From contig CBDFKC010000004.1 in assembly GCA_965248685.1 (NCBI GenBank), positions 806,001 through 870,000 on the forward strand: a stretch of 64,000 bases of DNA, given 5' to 3'. This document shows, in pieces, positions 45,817 through 53,735 of this stretch (positions are counted from its first letter, which is position 1; each line of letters begins with the position of its first letter). The notes under the pieces are model-generated. The model was not told the DNA's origin, made no database searches, and worked only from the letters and a program-made list of their open reading frames with translations. This DNA is from VYFG01 sp965248685. Its GTDB lineage: Bacteria > Pseudomonadota > Gammaproteobacteria > Arenicellales > Poriferihabitantaceae. The position numbers were made by a program, and so were the translations under genes.

Positions 45817-47136
45817 ATCGATATACGCAGGCTACCCGCCGATCGGGCGGGTTGCGGCTGGTATGAAATCCTGCCCGAGCCGCGTAAATATCCCTGCCTG
45901 AAAGGTAAACAGCAATCTGATTGGATCGTTATTGGGGCTGGTTATGCCGGTCTGAGCGCAGCCCGTCGATTGGCGGTAATGGTGCCCAATCAAAAGGTGA
46001 CGGTGTTGGATGCCCAGGCCATCGCCTGGGGCGCCGCCGGACGCAATTCGGGATTCATGATCGATTTACCCCACGATGTCTCCGCTGACAGTTACAGTGG
46101 GGGCCTGGAAAAAGATCTTAAGGAAATTCGGATGTACCGCAGGGCCATCGACTTTGCCGCTGATGCGGTTGAGGACTACGGGCTTCAGGCGCATTTTAAC
46201 CCCTGTGGTAAATATCATGGCGCAGTAGACAAAGCTGGGCTGGATCACCTGGATGAGTATTCGCGCCAATTGGATAGGCTTGGGGAGCCCTATTCCCGGC
46301 TCGACAGAAAACAGCTGGCAGAAGTTACCGGGACCGATTTCTACGCCGGCGGTATCCATGCCCCAGGGACGGTCATGACCCAACCGGCTGGCTATATTCG
46401 TGGCCTAGCGGATGGGTTGGCAAACAATAGTAATGTGTCAATTTATGAGCATTCTCCGGTGGTGCGAATTGATAAAGGGACGATTCATCGGGTTGTTACT
46501 CCCGAGGGAGAAGTTTCCGCAGCAAAAGTGCTATTGTGCGTCAACGGGCATGCGCAGTCTTTTGGCTATTACACACGCCGGCTTATGCATATATATACCT
46601 TCGCCAGCATGACCCGGAAATTGACCGAAAATGAAATGACATTGCTCGGGGGATCAAAGGAATGGGGGCTAATCCCTGCCAATCCCCAGGGATCCACCGT
46701 AAGACGCTATCGCGATCGCCTACTTATCCGCAATACATTTACCTATAACCCATCCATGGAAACTTCAAAGGAGCAGATAGAGCACCTGGGAAGGCGTCAC
46801 GACAAATCTTTTATTAATCGCTTTGGAAAGAAACTATCCAATGTCAGCATGGAGTATCGCTGGGGTGGACAACTCTGTCTGTCCCTTAACTCGGTACAGG
46901 GGTTTGGTTTACTCGAGCCCGGGATCTATTCGGCGGTGTGTCAGAAAGGTCTGGGTGTTGGTGTAGGCACCTATGCAGGAATGGCGATTGTGGACCTGGC
47001 ACTGGGGTTAGATAATGATACTGTCCGGGATTTAGGGTCAGAGCAACCGCAAAAACTGTATCCTGAACCGCTAATGACTATTGGGGCAAAAAGTGTTCTT
47101 TGGTGGAAGCATTTCAGAGCTGGTCTCGAGTTGTAA
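45817..47136 (+). CDS. FAD-dependent amine/amino-acid oxidase (DAO family, PuuB-like), non-AUG start
   Basis: A DAO-family flavoenzyme of about 439 residues. The Rossmann motif VIGAGYAGLSAARRLA lies near residue 40, then GRNSGFMIDLPHD and the FAD-binding C-terminal GLGVGVGTYAGMAIVDLALG. The frame is open from 45799, but no ATG, GTG or TTG occurs in it before TTG 45970, which lies inside the Rossmann motif and cannot be the start. GGAG (45807-45810) sits six bases before an in-frame ATC at 45817, and IDIRRLPAD is the N-terminal sequence I expect for this family. A CTG at 45805 is the alternative. It faces the TRAP operon, so it may act on the imported substrate (inference). Confidence 0.85.
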   Translation: MDIRRLPADRAGCGWYEILPEPRKYPCLKGKQQSDWIVIGAGYAGLSAARRLAVMVPNQKVTVLDAQAIAWGAAGRNSGFMIDLPHDVSADSYSGGLEKDLKEIRMYRRAIDFAADAVEDYGLQAHFNPCGKYHGAVDKAGLDHLDEYSRQLDRLGEPYSRLDRKQLAEVTGTDFYAGGIHAPGTVMTQPAGYIRGLADGLANNSNVSIYEHSPVVRIDKGTIHRVVTPEGEVSAAKVLLCVNGHAQSFGYYTRRLMHIYTFASMTRKLTENEMTLLGGSKEWGLIPANPQGSTVRRYRDRLLIRNTFTYNPSMETSKEQIEHLGRRHDKSFINRFGKKLSNVSMEYRWGGQLCLSLNSVQGFGLLEPGIYSAVCQKGLGVGVGTYAGMAIVDLALGLDNDTVRDLGSEQPQKLYPEPLMTIGAKSVLWWKHFRAGLEL

Positions 47137-47393
47137 GTGTCAACTGATTCCACCCAATACGTCCTGTCAAAACCAGGGTCAGAATATTTTAATATCGAGA
47201 GGCGAAATCTTGGCAATAGTACGGGCTGGATTGAGGAACTCTTGAGTCATTTTCGCTCAAACTAGCGGGTCAAGACTTCCGCGGAAGAATCCAGGGATAA
47301 TTTTACGCTAATTTGTTCACGCTATGATGCAGATATGCTTTGCATACTATTGAAATAAGGGAAATATACTAAGGGTTATAGTTACTGTAGGAC
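47137..47393. other. Non-coding gap 3' of the FAD oxidase gene
   Basis: The gap between the oxidase gene and the TRAP operon is 477 bp in total. In this part I found no convincing frame, terminator or promoter; a short palindrome TTCCGCGGAA lies near 47277-47286. The rest of the gap holds the small-RNA locus. Confidence 0.5.
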
Positions 47394-47470
47394 AAAAAAA
47401 AACCCTGTCCATGGGTTTTTAAATGATCCGCCGTATAAATCGGAGGTGAAGGAGGTACGGCGGAGCGTAT
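47394..47470 (-). ncRNA. Predicted small RNA with anti-Shine-Dalgarno loop
   Basis: A predicted transcript of about 77 nt on the minus strand. The first structure is an eight-bp GC-rich stem (UCCGCCGU, 47464-47457, with ACGGCGGA, 47434-47427) closing a 22-nt loop. The loop contains ACCUCCUU and UCACCUCC, each identical to part of the 16S rRNA 3' end (GAUCACCUCCUUA). A short linker leads to an intrinsic terminator. It has its own consensus promoter. No reading frame is present. The loop could pair with Shine-Dalgarno sequences of mRNAs. I do not recognise the family. Confidence 0.75.
47398..47420 (-). terminator. Intrinsic terminator of the small RNA
   Basis: On the minus strand AAAAACCC (47420-47413) pairs with GGGTTTTT (47405-47398) around a seven-base loop, followed by an unbroken run of nine T (47402-47394). 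This is the clearest rho-independent terminator in the window. Confidence 0.85.
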
Positions 47471-47475
47471 GGAAG

Positions 47476-47503
47476 ATTATAACCGTTTGTCTGACTCTGT
47501 CAA
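47476..47503 (-). promoter_or_regulatory. Consensus sigma70 promoter of the small RNA
   Basis: On the minus strand TTGACA (47503-47498) and TATAAT (47481-47476) are separated by 16 bp; both hexamers are exact consensus. Transcription would start near 47470-47468. I found no comparable promoter elsewhere in the window. Confidence 0.85.
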
Positions 47504-47576
47504 CCGGTTATCATAAAAAAAGTACCGTTTATCGTAATTAACTACCGTTCACACCTATTTTGCCTTTTTGAACGGT
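47482..47576. promoter_or_regulatory. Spaced AACGGT repeats over and upstream of the small-RNA promoter
   Basis: On the minus strand AACGGT occurs at 47487-47482 (between -35 and -10), 47529-47524 and 47549-47544, with offsets of 42 and 20 bp, close to whole helical turns. An inverted copy (AACGGT on the plus strand) is at 47571-47576, and AACCGGTT is at 47502-47509. They could be binding sites for a regulator. Confidence 0.5.
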
Positions 47577-47613
47577 TTGCTGATCTCAACCCCAATTGCC
47601 GGTCTTGTGCCAA

Positions 47614-50277
47614 CTAGAATTCCAGCGAAATATCTCTATGCACCGATTGGCAAGCTGCAATACTGGTGGCTCTGTCAATGGGTAGTCTCTGTTGCAGACG
47701 TAATCCAATACTATCGTAAATTGCATTATTGTAGGTGTTCAGCTTGGGCAGCAGGTTAGCCGCGGCACTATTTCGCCAGTTCACTTCCTGTTGATACATC
47801 TCGGTGGCCTGGTGGTAATATTTCATGGCCTTTTGGGAATCAGGTGTATCGCCTTTCAGGGCACGGCGTGCCTTGGATAGCAGTGATTTAATATGACTGA
47901 CTCCGGCTGCCACGCTGAAGGCACTCTCTACCTGTTTGATCGATATCATCGCGTCAGCCGGTTGCTGGTTTTGCATAATCTGGCTCAACTCTTCCAGGGC
48001 GGATCGCAATTTCCCCAATGGTCCGAGATCAGTCAACAAGGTCCTAAGGTCGATGAGGGGTTGGTATGCTTGGTCCACATCGCGTCGGTATTTAACCCGG
48101 GCAATTTTGTCGGCCTTGGCCAACTCAAGGAATTTGGCTCGCTGCGGGTCCCATTCCCCAGGGATTTCCTGGCGCACCTGGTCAATCAGCATTTCCAGTT
48201 TTTCGACTTCACTTTTGGCTTCGCTGAGCTGCTGCTCCGTCGAACTCTTCTTGCGGGTTAAACGGTCGAGGAGGTTTTCCTGCTTATCTAATAATAATTC
48301 CAGGTTTTTTTGCTTCCGTTGAAGCAATCGGACTTCATGATGCAATGGTTTATATTGTTCGACGAAATGACCGAGCTTGGTGGCGGTATTACCGACTGCC
48401 TCGACATTACTAAAGGTATCTGATGCTGACCCAAAACTGGCTTTCAAAGCATTCCGGTGCTCTTCGGGTAAAAGCGATAGATCGAGATTGCGCGCCGCGT
48501 CGATGCTTTGGGTCAGATCGGCTCGATTTTCCTGGTAATAAGGAAACAAATCCCGCTCCATACATAGTTGGAGCTTGGGATTAATTGGCGGAGGAGCAGT
48601 TTCTGCGGTCAGATGGGTGCGATGGGGCATGTAATTAACCAGACTCGGAAAATAACCGGCGATGGTCAACCCCAAAAGCTGCAAGGCAATAAACGCAACG
48701 GCGCCCTTATAGATATGGGTGGTTTTGACTTCTGGTGGTGCGACTCCCCGAAGATAAAACAGGGCAAAGCCAAACGGCGGGGTTAGAAACGAGGTTTGAA
48801 TATTAAGCCCAATCATCACCCCGAGCCATACCGCGGTGATATTTGCTTCGGGATTGGCCAACAGGATTGGCGCGACGATCGGTACTACCACAACCGCGAT
48901 CTCAATAAAATCGAGAAAAAATCCAAGGAAAAATATCACTAGCATCACCACCAGGAATTGAGTCCAGAATCCACCGGGTAATCCGGTCAAAAAATTCTTG
49001 ACCAATTCTTCGCCACCAAAAGCCCGAAATGCCGAGGTCAGCATCGCCGCACCGATCAGAATAATGAATACCATGGAGGTGGTTTTGGCGGTGTCTATCA
49101 TGACGCTCACCAGGGTGTTACTGATTCGATAGGTTCTCCAGCAACTCCAGATCAATCCTGTAAAAAAAACGAAAACCGCACCGCAGGCAATCAATATTCC
49201 GATCAGGTCGCGCTGATTATTGATGCTCTTGATATTGAGATCAAAGTTTCTCGACAAAATAATGACCAGAACAATAGAGACCACAGCCAGCAAGGTCGGC
49301 GTATATTGGTGCCCTTTGCCTTCGTATAAACGATAGCCGCCCATAACTATGGCGCCGACAGCGCCGATCGCTCCGGCCTGGTTGACCGTTGCAACGCCGA
49401 GAATTATTGAGCCAAGTACGACAAAAATCAGACTGAGTGGAGGGATTAATGCGAGGCAAACCGAAATGGCGAATCTACGATCGTATTTTCCATCATAGGG
49501 TACCGGCGGCGCTGTTCCTGGTTTAACAATTGCTACCACCAGGATATACAGCATATATAGGCCAACCAGTATCAACCCGGGCACCAGTGCTCCCATAAAC
49601 ATGTCCCCCGCGCTCGCTGAAATCACGTCGAGCTCGGATGGCATGGAGAATTCACCGGTGAGTTCCTTGTAACTCGATTTTCGCAGGGTACTAGCCTGGT
49701 CAGCGGCGTTGGCCAGTTGATCGGCGAGTATAATCAGAACAATGGATGGCGGAATGATTTGTCCCAGGGTTCCCGAGGCGCAAATCGTGCCAGTGGCAAG
49801 CGACTTTGAATAATTGTTGCGCAACATGGCGGGCAGTGAAATCAGGCCCATGGCAATGACCGTTGCGCCCAGTATTCCAGTAGTAGCTGCCAGCAACGCA
49901 CCGACAAATACCACGGATATTCCGAGTCCCCCGGGAATTGGTCCAAACAAACGGGCCATCGCGACCAGCAAGTCTTCGGCGATACGTGAACGCTCCAGCA
50001 TGATTCCCATAAACACGAACAATGGGATCGCGATCAGGGTGTCCCGCTCTACTTCCCAGTATAGACTCCTGAAATTGGTTACTCCGGCAGTCAGCCACTG
50101 GGTCGGACCATCCTGGGCAAAGTAGGCGGATGGGTCACCGGCAAACAGGTAACCGCAGGCAGCTGCCAGAGATATTGTCGCTATCGCTGATCCAGGTAAT
50201 GCGAACGCCACCGGAAACCCTGAAGTCAGGGCGACAATCATGATTACGACCAAGATGCAAAGAAAGACCAGTTCCAT
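47614..50277 (-). CDS. dctM: TRAP transporter large permease (DctM) with long C-terminal coiled-coil extension
   Basis: An 887-residue protein. The first 580 or so residues are a DctM-type permease: AIPLFVFMGIMLERS, GTICASGTLGQIIPPS, FLGFFLDFIEIAVVVVPI and SFLTPPFGFALFYLRG, with extra loops compared with standard DctM (about 430 residues). After TM helices end near residue 580 comes a soluble tail of about 290 residues with heptad-rich segments (VRLLQRKQKNLELLLDKQEN, SSTEQQLSEAKSEVEKLEML) and helical bundles. The tail is not part of known DctM domains and its role is unknown. It lies eight bases downstream of dctQ. Confidence 0.9.
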   Translation of the reverse strand: MELVFLCILVVIMIVALTSGFPVAFALPGSAIATISLAAACGYLFAGDPSAYFAQDGPTQWLTAGVTNFRSLYWEVERDTLIAIPLFVFMGIMLERSRIAEDLLVAMARLFGPIPGGLGISVVFVGALLAATTGILGATVIAMGLISLPAMLRNNYSKSLATGTICASGTLGQIIPPSIVLIILADQLANAADQASTLRKSSYKELTGEFSMPSELDVISASAGDMFMGALVPGLILVGLYMLYILVVAIVKPGTAPPVPYDGKYDRRFAISVCLALIPPLSLIFVVLGSIILGVATVNQAGAIGAVGAIVMGGYRLYEGKGHQYTPTLLAVVSIVLVIILSRNFDLNIKSINNQRDLIGILIACGAVFVFFTGLIWSCWRTYRISNTLVSVMIDTAKTTSMVFIILIGAAMLTSAFRAFGGEELVKNFLTGLPGGFWTQFLVVMLVIFFLGFFLDFIEIAVVVVPIVAPILLANPEANITAVWLGVMIGLNIQTSFLTPPFGFALFYLRGVAPPEVKTTHIYKGAVAFIALQLLGLTIAGYFPSLVNYMPHRTHLTAETAPPPINPKLQLCMERDLFPYYQENRADLTQSIDAARNLDLSLLPEEHRNALKASFGSASDTFSNVEAVGNTATKLGHFVEQYKPLHHEVRLLQRKQKNLELLLDKQENLLDRLTRKKSSTEQQLSEAKSEVEKLEMLIDQVRQEIPGEWDPQRAKFLELAKADKIARVKYRRDVDQAYQPLIDLRTLLTDLGPLGKLRSALEELSQIMQNQQPADAMISIKQVESAFSVAAGVSHIKSLLSKARRALKGDTPDSQKAMKYYHQATEMYQQEVNWRNSAAANLLPKLNTYNNAIYDSIGLRLQQRLPIDRATSIAACQSVHRDISLEF

Positions 50278-50285
50278 GATAGCTG

Positions 50286-51305
50286 CTAGGTTTTTGTACT
50301 GGAGTCTTGGGGGGATGGAACCACGAACCGAGCCATATTTTTGAGAAAGAAACTAGTGAACTGGATCGCCATGCTAACCGCAAAAACCAGCAGGTAAGCC
50401 GCCATTAAATATTTGGTAAACATACCGAATCCGCTTTGAGAAATCTCAAAACTTCGAAGCGGACTGGTAATGATGCTGCCTTTGCTCGCGGTGCCGAGGA
50501 TTAATATGGTCCAGCACAAAGGTAAACCGAGCAGCAGTGCTCCCAGGGAGTTGGTAACGGCCTTGCCACGCTCGCTGAAGTTTGTATAGAGGACATCTAC
50601 ACGGACGTGACCGTCATGCATCAGAGTGTAGGCACTTGCGAACAGAAATAATGCGGCATACCAGAACCGCACCAAGTCTCCCATAAAAGCCTGTTCATAG
50701 GAAAACACGAAACGGGTTACGACAATAAGAAATTCGGCTCCTACAATCATAAGGGCTAACCAGATAAACCCCAGTCCCCGGGAAAACAGCGCGATAACAA
50801 TGGCCACACCGATTAATGGATAGTGAACCCAACTGCCGCGAAAGATGGAACGCCCCAGCTGGATCGTCAGATGTTCACCGACAAAGCCTTGCAGAAAACT
50901 CTCAACCCGCAGAAATGAAATTATCATATCTGCCATGCCAACCAGTAGTACTGCCCAGAACGCTGCTCGAACTATGAAGGCTGAGATTCGGGAATACAGT
51001 GCCGCGTCGTCCTCCAGTCCGCGATAGGGCGATTTCATTACCCACATCATTGCCAGGAGCAGAACACTGACGAACGCCAGAAACTGGATCCAGCCATATG
51101 TCACGGCCGAGCCTTCGATGGCTTTAAAAGATTTTGTTTCCGCCAAGACCCCAAGATGAGTCAGAAAAGTTCGCAGGCCGGGCCATCCCTGCCAGAATAT
51201 CAGAAGGCTATCGACCAGAAAGAGTAGTACCAGGGTAACAGTGACTACCGCGAAAACGCGTAATGACCTGGTGTTACCGGCGATGTTCTCCAGCAGGCGG
51301 ATCAC
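50286..51305 (-). CDS. dctQ: TRAP transporter small permease (DctQ), enlarged
   Basis: A protein of about 340 residues with eight or so hydrophobic segments, roughly twice the size of a classical four-helix DctQ. The second half carries the DctQ signature HDGHVRVDVLYTNFSERGKA. The frame opens at ATG 51347, but that codon sits in the loop of a perfect 10-bp hairpin with a T-rich tail that looks like a terminator. I therefore prefer GTG 51305 (VIRLLENIAG), although it has no strong RBS. The enlarged form matches the TRAP type that takes up 2-oxo or other organic acids. Confidence 0.85.
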   Translation of the reverse strand: MIRLLENIAGNTRSLRVFAVVTVTLVLLFLVDSLLIFWQGWPGLRTFLTHLGVLAETKSFKAIEGSAVTYGWIQFLAFVSVLLLAMMWVMKSPYRGLEDDAALYSRISAFIVRAAFWAVLLVGMADMIISFLRVESFLQGFVGEHLTIQLGRSIFRGSWVHYPLIGVAIVIALFSRGLGFIWLALMIVGAEFLIVVTRFVFSYEQAFMGDLVRFWYAALFLFASAYTLMHDGHVRVDVLYTNFSERGKAVTNSLGALLLGLPLCWTILILGTASKGSIITSPLRSFEISQSGFGMFTKYLMAAYLLVFAVSMAIQFTSFFLKNMARFVVPSPQDSSTKT

Positions 51306-51325
51306 AGGGAGATTTGACCAATAGG

Positions 51326-51358
51326 GGAATAATAAAACGGAGCCCATAGGCTCCGTTT
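51326..51358 (-). terminator. Hairpin between dctP and dctQ (attenuating terminator)
   Basis: On the minus strand AAACGGAGCC (51358-51349) and GGCTCCGTTT (51344-51335) form a perfect 10-bp stem with a four-base loop, followed by TATTATT. It lies 38 bp after the dctP stop. Partial termination here would make the binding protein more abundant than the permeases, as is common for solute-binding protein genes. The apparent dctQ ATG is in the loop. Confidence 0.7.
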
Positions 51359-51395
51359 CAACTATGACTCAGAGTATTCGATCAGCTATCGATTA

Positions 51396-52487
51396 CTACA
51401 GCCCGGTAACGCGATTTCGCTGTCGCAGATACTCCTGGTCTGCGATCTTTTGCCAGGAACCGATGTCGGCCCGCGCAGCGAGAAAGCTGTTGTGTATTCT
51501 TCTGGCCAAGTCGCTGTGTTCGATAGTTTCGGCAAACACTTCTTCAGCTGCTTCTCCAAAGGAATCGTAGATATCGTCGCTAAATTTACGCAGCTGAACG
51601 CCTTGCTCATTGATCAACTTGGTCAATGAGGAGCCGTTATTGGCATTAAACTCAGCCATCATGACATCATTTTCCATGGAAGCCGCAGCTTCAACCATGA
51701 CTTTATCTGAAGCGGATAAGCCCTCCCAGAAATCTTTGTTGATCCCGGCCGCCAGCATGGGGCCAGGTTCATGCATCCCGGGATAATAATAATACTTGGC
51801 GGCCTCATAAAACTTCATGGCCGCATCATTCCACGGTCCTACCCATTCGGTAGCGTCAATCGCACCGGAAATCAGATTTTCGTATATCTGGCCACCAGGG
51901 AGTGAAACCGGCGAAGCGCCGAGCTTGGATAATACATCGCCGCCGAGACCTGGAATCCGCATTTTCAGACCTTTGAAATCATCTGCAGAGTTCATTTCCT
52001 TGCGGAACCAACCACCCATCTGTACTCCAGTATTACCGCACATCAGGTTTTTCAGTCCGGATTCACCGGCCAGCTCATCCCACAATTCCTGACCGCCGGC
52101 AAAGCGAATCCAGGCGTTTATTTCGGTATAGGTGAGGCCAAACGGGACCGCCGTAAAATAGGCCCAGCCAGGATGCTTACCTTTCCAGTAATAATCTGCG
52201 GCGTGATAAATCTGGGCATTTCCTGACGCGACTTCGTCAAATGAATCGAATGCGCCAACCCGTTCGCCAGCAGCAAAATACTCGACCTGGAAGCGGCCGT
52301 CACTCATGTCAATCAGGCGTTGGGCAAATCTCTGTGCGCCGGTACCGAGCCCGGGGAAGTCCCGTGGCCAGGTGGCGACCATGGCTATTTCAATACGCTC
52401 CTGGGCGATGGCAGGTGCTGCCAGTGTTGATGCCCCAGCGGTGGCGGCGGCGGCAACCCCGCCTTTAATTAAATCACGACGTTTCAT
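51396..52487 (-). CDS. dctP: TRAP transporter substrate-binding protein (DctP/TakP-like)
   Basis: A 363-residue periplasmic binding protein with a twin-arginine-type signal (MKRRDLIKGGVAAAATAGAS, cleaved near AIAQE). MRIPGLGGDVLSKLGASPVS holds the conserved Arg that binds the substrate carboxylate, and GAIDATEWVGPWND is typical of TakP-like proteins that bind 2-oxo acids. The substrate is thus probably a monocarboxylate or 2-oxo acid. GAGGA lies about ten bases before the ATG. Confidence 0.92.
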   Translation of the reverse strand: MKRRDLIKGGVAAAATAGASTLAAPAIAQERIEIAMVATWPRDFPGLGTGAQRFAQRLIDMSDGRFQVEYFAAGERVGAFDSFDEVASGNAQIYHAADYYWKGKHPGWAYFTAVPFGLTYTEINAWIRFAGGQELWDELAGESGLKNLMCGNTGVQMGGWFRKEMNSADDFKGLKMRIPGLGGDVLSKLGASPVSLPGGQIYENLISGAIDATEWVGPWNDAAMKFYEAAKYYYYPGMHEPGPMLAAGINKDFWEGLSASDKVMVEAAASMENDVMMAEFNANNGSSLTKLINEQGVQLRKFSDDIYDSFGEAAEEVFAETIEHSDLARRIHNSFLAARADIGSWQKIADQEYLRQRNRVTGL

Positions 52488-52530
52488 CTTGGTATCTTCC
52501 TCAAATAGTTATTGGAAATCATTGTTTTGT

Positions 52531-52551
52531 CGGATAGCGCTGGGCTGTCCG
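52531..52551. repeat. Inverted repeat between the methyltransferase cluster and dctP
   Basis: CGGATAGC and GGCTGTCCG pair imperfectly around a short loop, in the 135-bp gap ahead of dctP. There is no T-tract in either direction. It may be an operator or an mRNA hairpin in the dctP leader. Confidence 0.35.
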
Positions 52552-52622
52552 ATTTCGACTAGTATTACCGATTTGTCGAATCCAGTAAAGGCTGTTCAGG
52601 TCTCCCAAGCCAGCCCCCTGTG

Positions 52623-53726
52623 TCAAACCCGGGTAATGGTCATATAGGCATGAACATAATCCATGCCATGCCCGCTAGGGTCATTCATTACCCGTTGGTG
52701 GTAGTTGGCATAGTAATCCTCGATAATTTTGTGGCGCTCCGGGGCAGGACGATTCTGATCCAGCCCCGCAGAAAAGATACTTTGATTCCAGCTTCTAACC
52801 GTAGGTATCAGTCCGTCGGCAAACTTGGTGAGGTCATTGTCTCGTTTGTATTCTTCGGCAAAAGGGCAAGAAACCACCCTAGTTTCGATACTATCGAGGC
52901 GTAGCCCTGCTTGATAGCAGGGGTTGTCTGGATTGGTCAGTGGCTCGCTGAATTCGGGGACAGTATGATAATACTGTGGCAAAGTCATATTGAGATACTC
53001 CTGATCACTGATGCGGCCTTCGGCAACAAATTGCTGCCAGATTTGGTTGAAGGTATCGAACATGTTGACCCCGCCAGTGTTTCCCAGGTAATACCCCTGT
53101 TGGTCCCTACAAAAATTAACCAGGACCATTTTGCCTCCAGACCGGAGCTCTCGGGCCCGGCACAATAAAATGGATTCCCAATCATTACGAGCCTGCTCAG
53201 AGAACTTTTCGTATTCGTCACCATTGGCCCCGACCATATGCACATGGCCGGTTATATTGCAGGGTTTATTTGACAGCCAATGCATCGCAGTGGCTGAAAA
53301 CGCCAGGTCAAGGGTCGCGTCAGGGACTGCCTGCAAATAAAATGACGAGCCGGAAAACAGGGGATAAGCATTGTCGAACTGGCCCAACCAGGTTTCGAAC
53401 TGGCTGCGACCGTGGACGATGCTGACCAGCGCGTTGAAATCATTAGCTGACTGATCTGCGTAGACAACGGTGGATTGCACACCAGGGACCAATTGCTGCA
53501 ATTTGGCAATACTGCTGCGTATCATTTCGAGAGAAGTACCGCCGTCGGCACAACCCATATCGGCGATAGTAAATCTGGGCGGACTTTGATCGGCGACGAT
53601 AGCGTTGATTGCGTCAAGAACACGAGGCGTGGCGATATCGATGACGTCCTTGGCACCACGGGTGGCCAGAGAGTAGTTTCCCCCACCAGACATAGTGACG
53701 TTATCTGCTTGCTTGTTTTGCATCAA
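52623..53726 (-). CDS. SABATH-family carboxyl methyltransferase
   Basis: A 367-residue SAM methyltransferase that matches the plant-type SABATH pattern. It has MSGGGNYSLATRG at the N-terminus (plant members: M-N-G-G-x-G-x-x-S-Y-A), the SAM motif IADMGCADGGTSLEM, DQSANDFNALVSI, SFYLQAVPDATLDLAFS and the substrate-pocket motif AMHWLSNKP. SABATH enzymes methylate carboxyl groups or ring nitrogens of small molecules such as salicylate, jasmonate, gibberellin or xanthine. The bacterial substrate is unknown. It is the last gene of a five-gene minus-strand group. Confidence 0.85.
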   Translation of the reverse strand: MMQNKQADNVTMSGGGNYSLATRGAKDVIDIATPRVLDAINAIVADQSPPRFTIADMGCADGGTSLEMIRSSIAKLQQLVPGVQSTVVYADQSANDFNALVSIVHGRSQFETWLGQFDNAYPLFSGSSFYLQAVPDATLDLAFSATAMHWLSNKPCNITGHVHMVGANGDEYEKFSEQARNDWESILLCRARELRSGGKMVLVNFCRDQQGYYLGNTGGVNMFDTFNQIWQQFVAEGRISDQEYLNMTLPQYYHTVPEFSEPLTNPDNPCYQAGLRLDSIETRVVSCPFAEEYKRDNDLTKFADGLIPTVRSWNQSIFSAGLDQNRPAPERHKIIEDYYANYHQRVMNDPSGHGMDYVHAYMTITRV

Positions 53727-53735
53727 TTTATTTCA

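Noticed and set aside
47421..47470. Plus-strand reading of the purine-rich hairpin (four GGA motifs) as a CsrA-sequestering RNA
   Set aside because: The consensus promoter and the terminator with nine T are both oriented on the minus strand; the plus strand has neither, so the C-rich minus-strand RNA is the better model.
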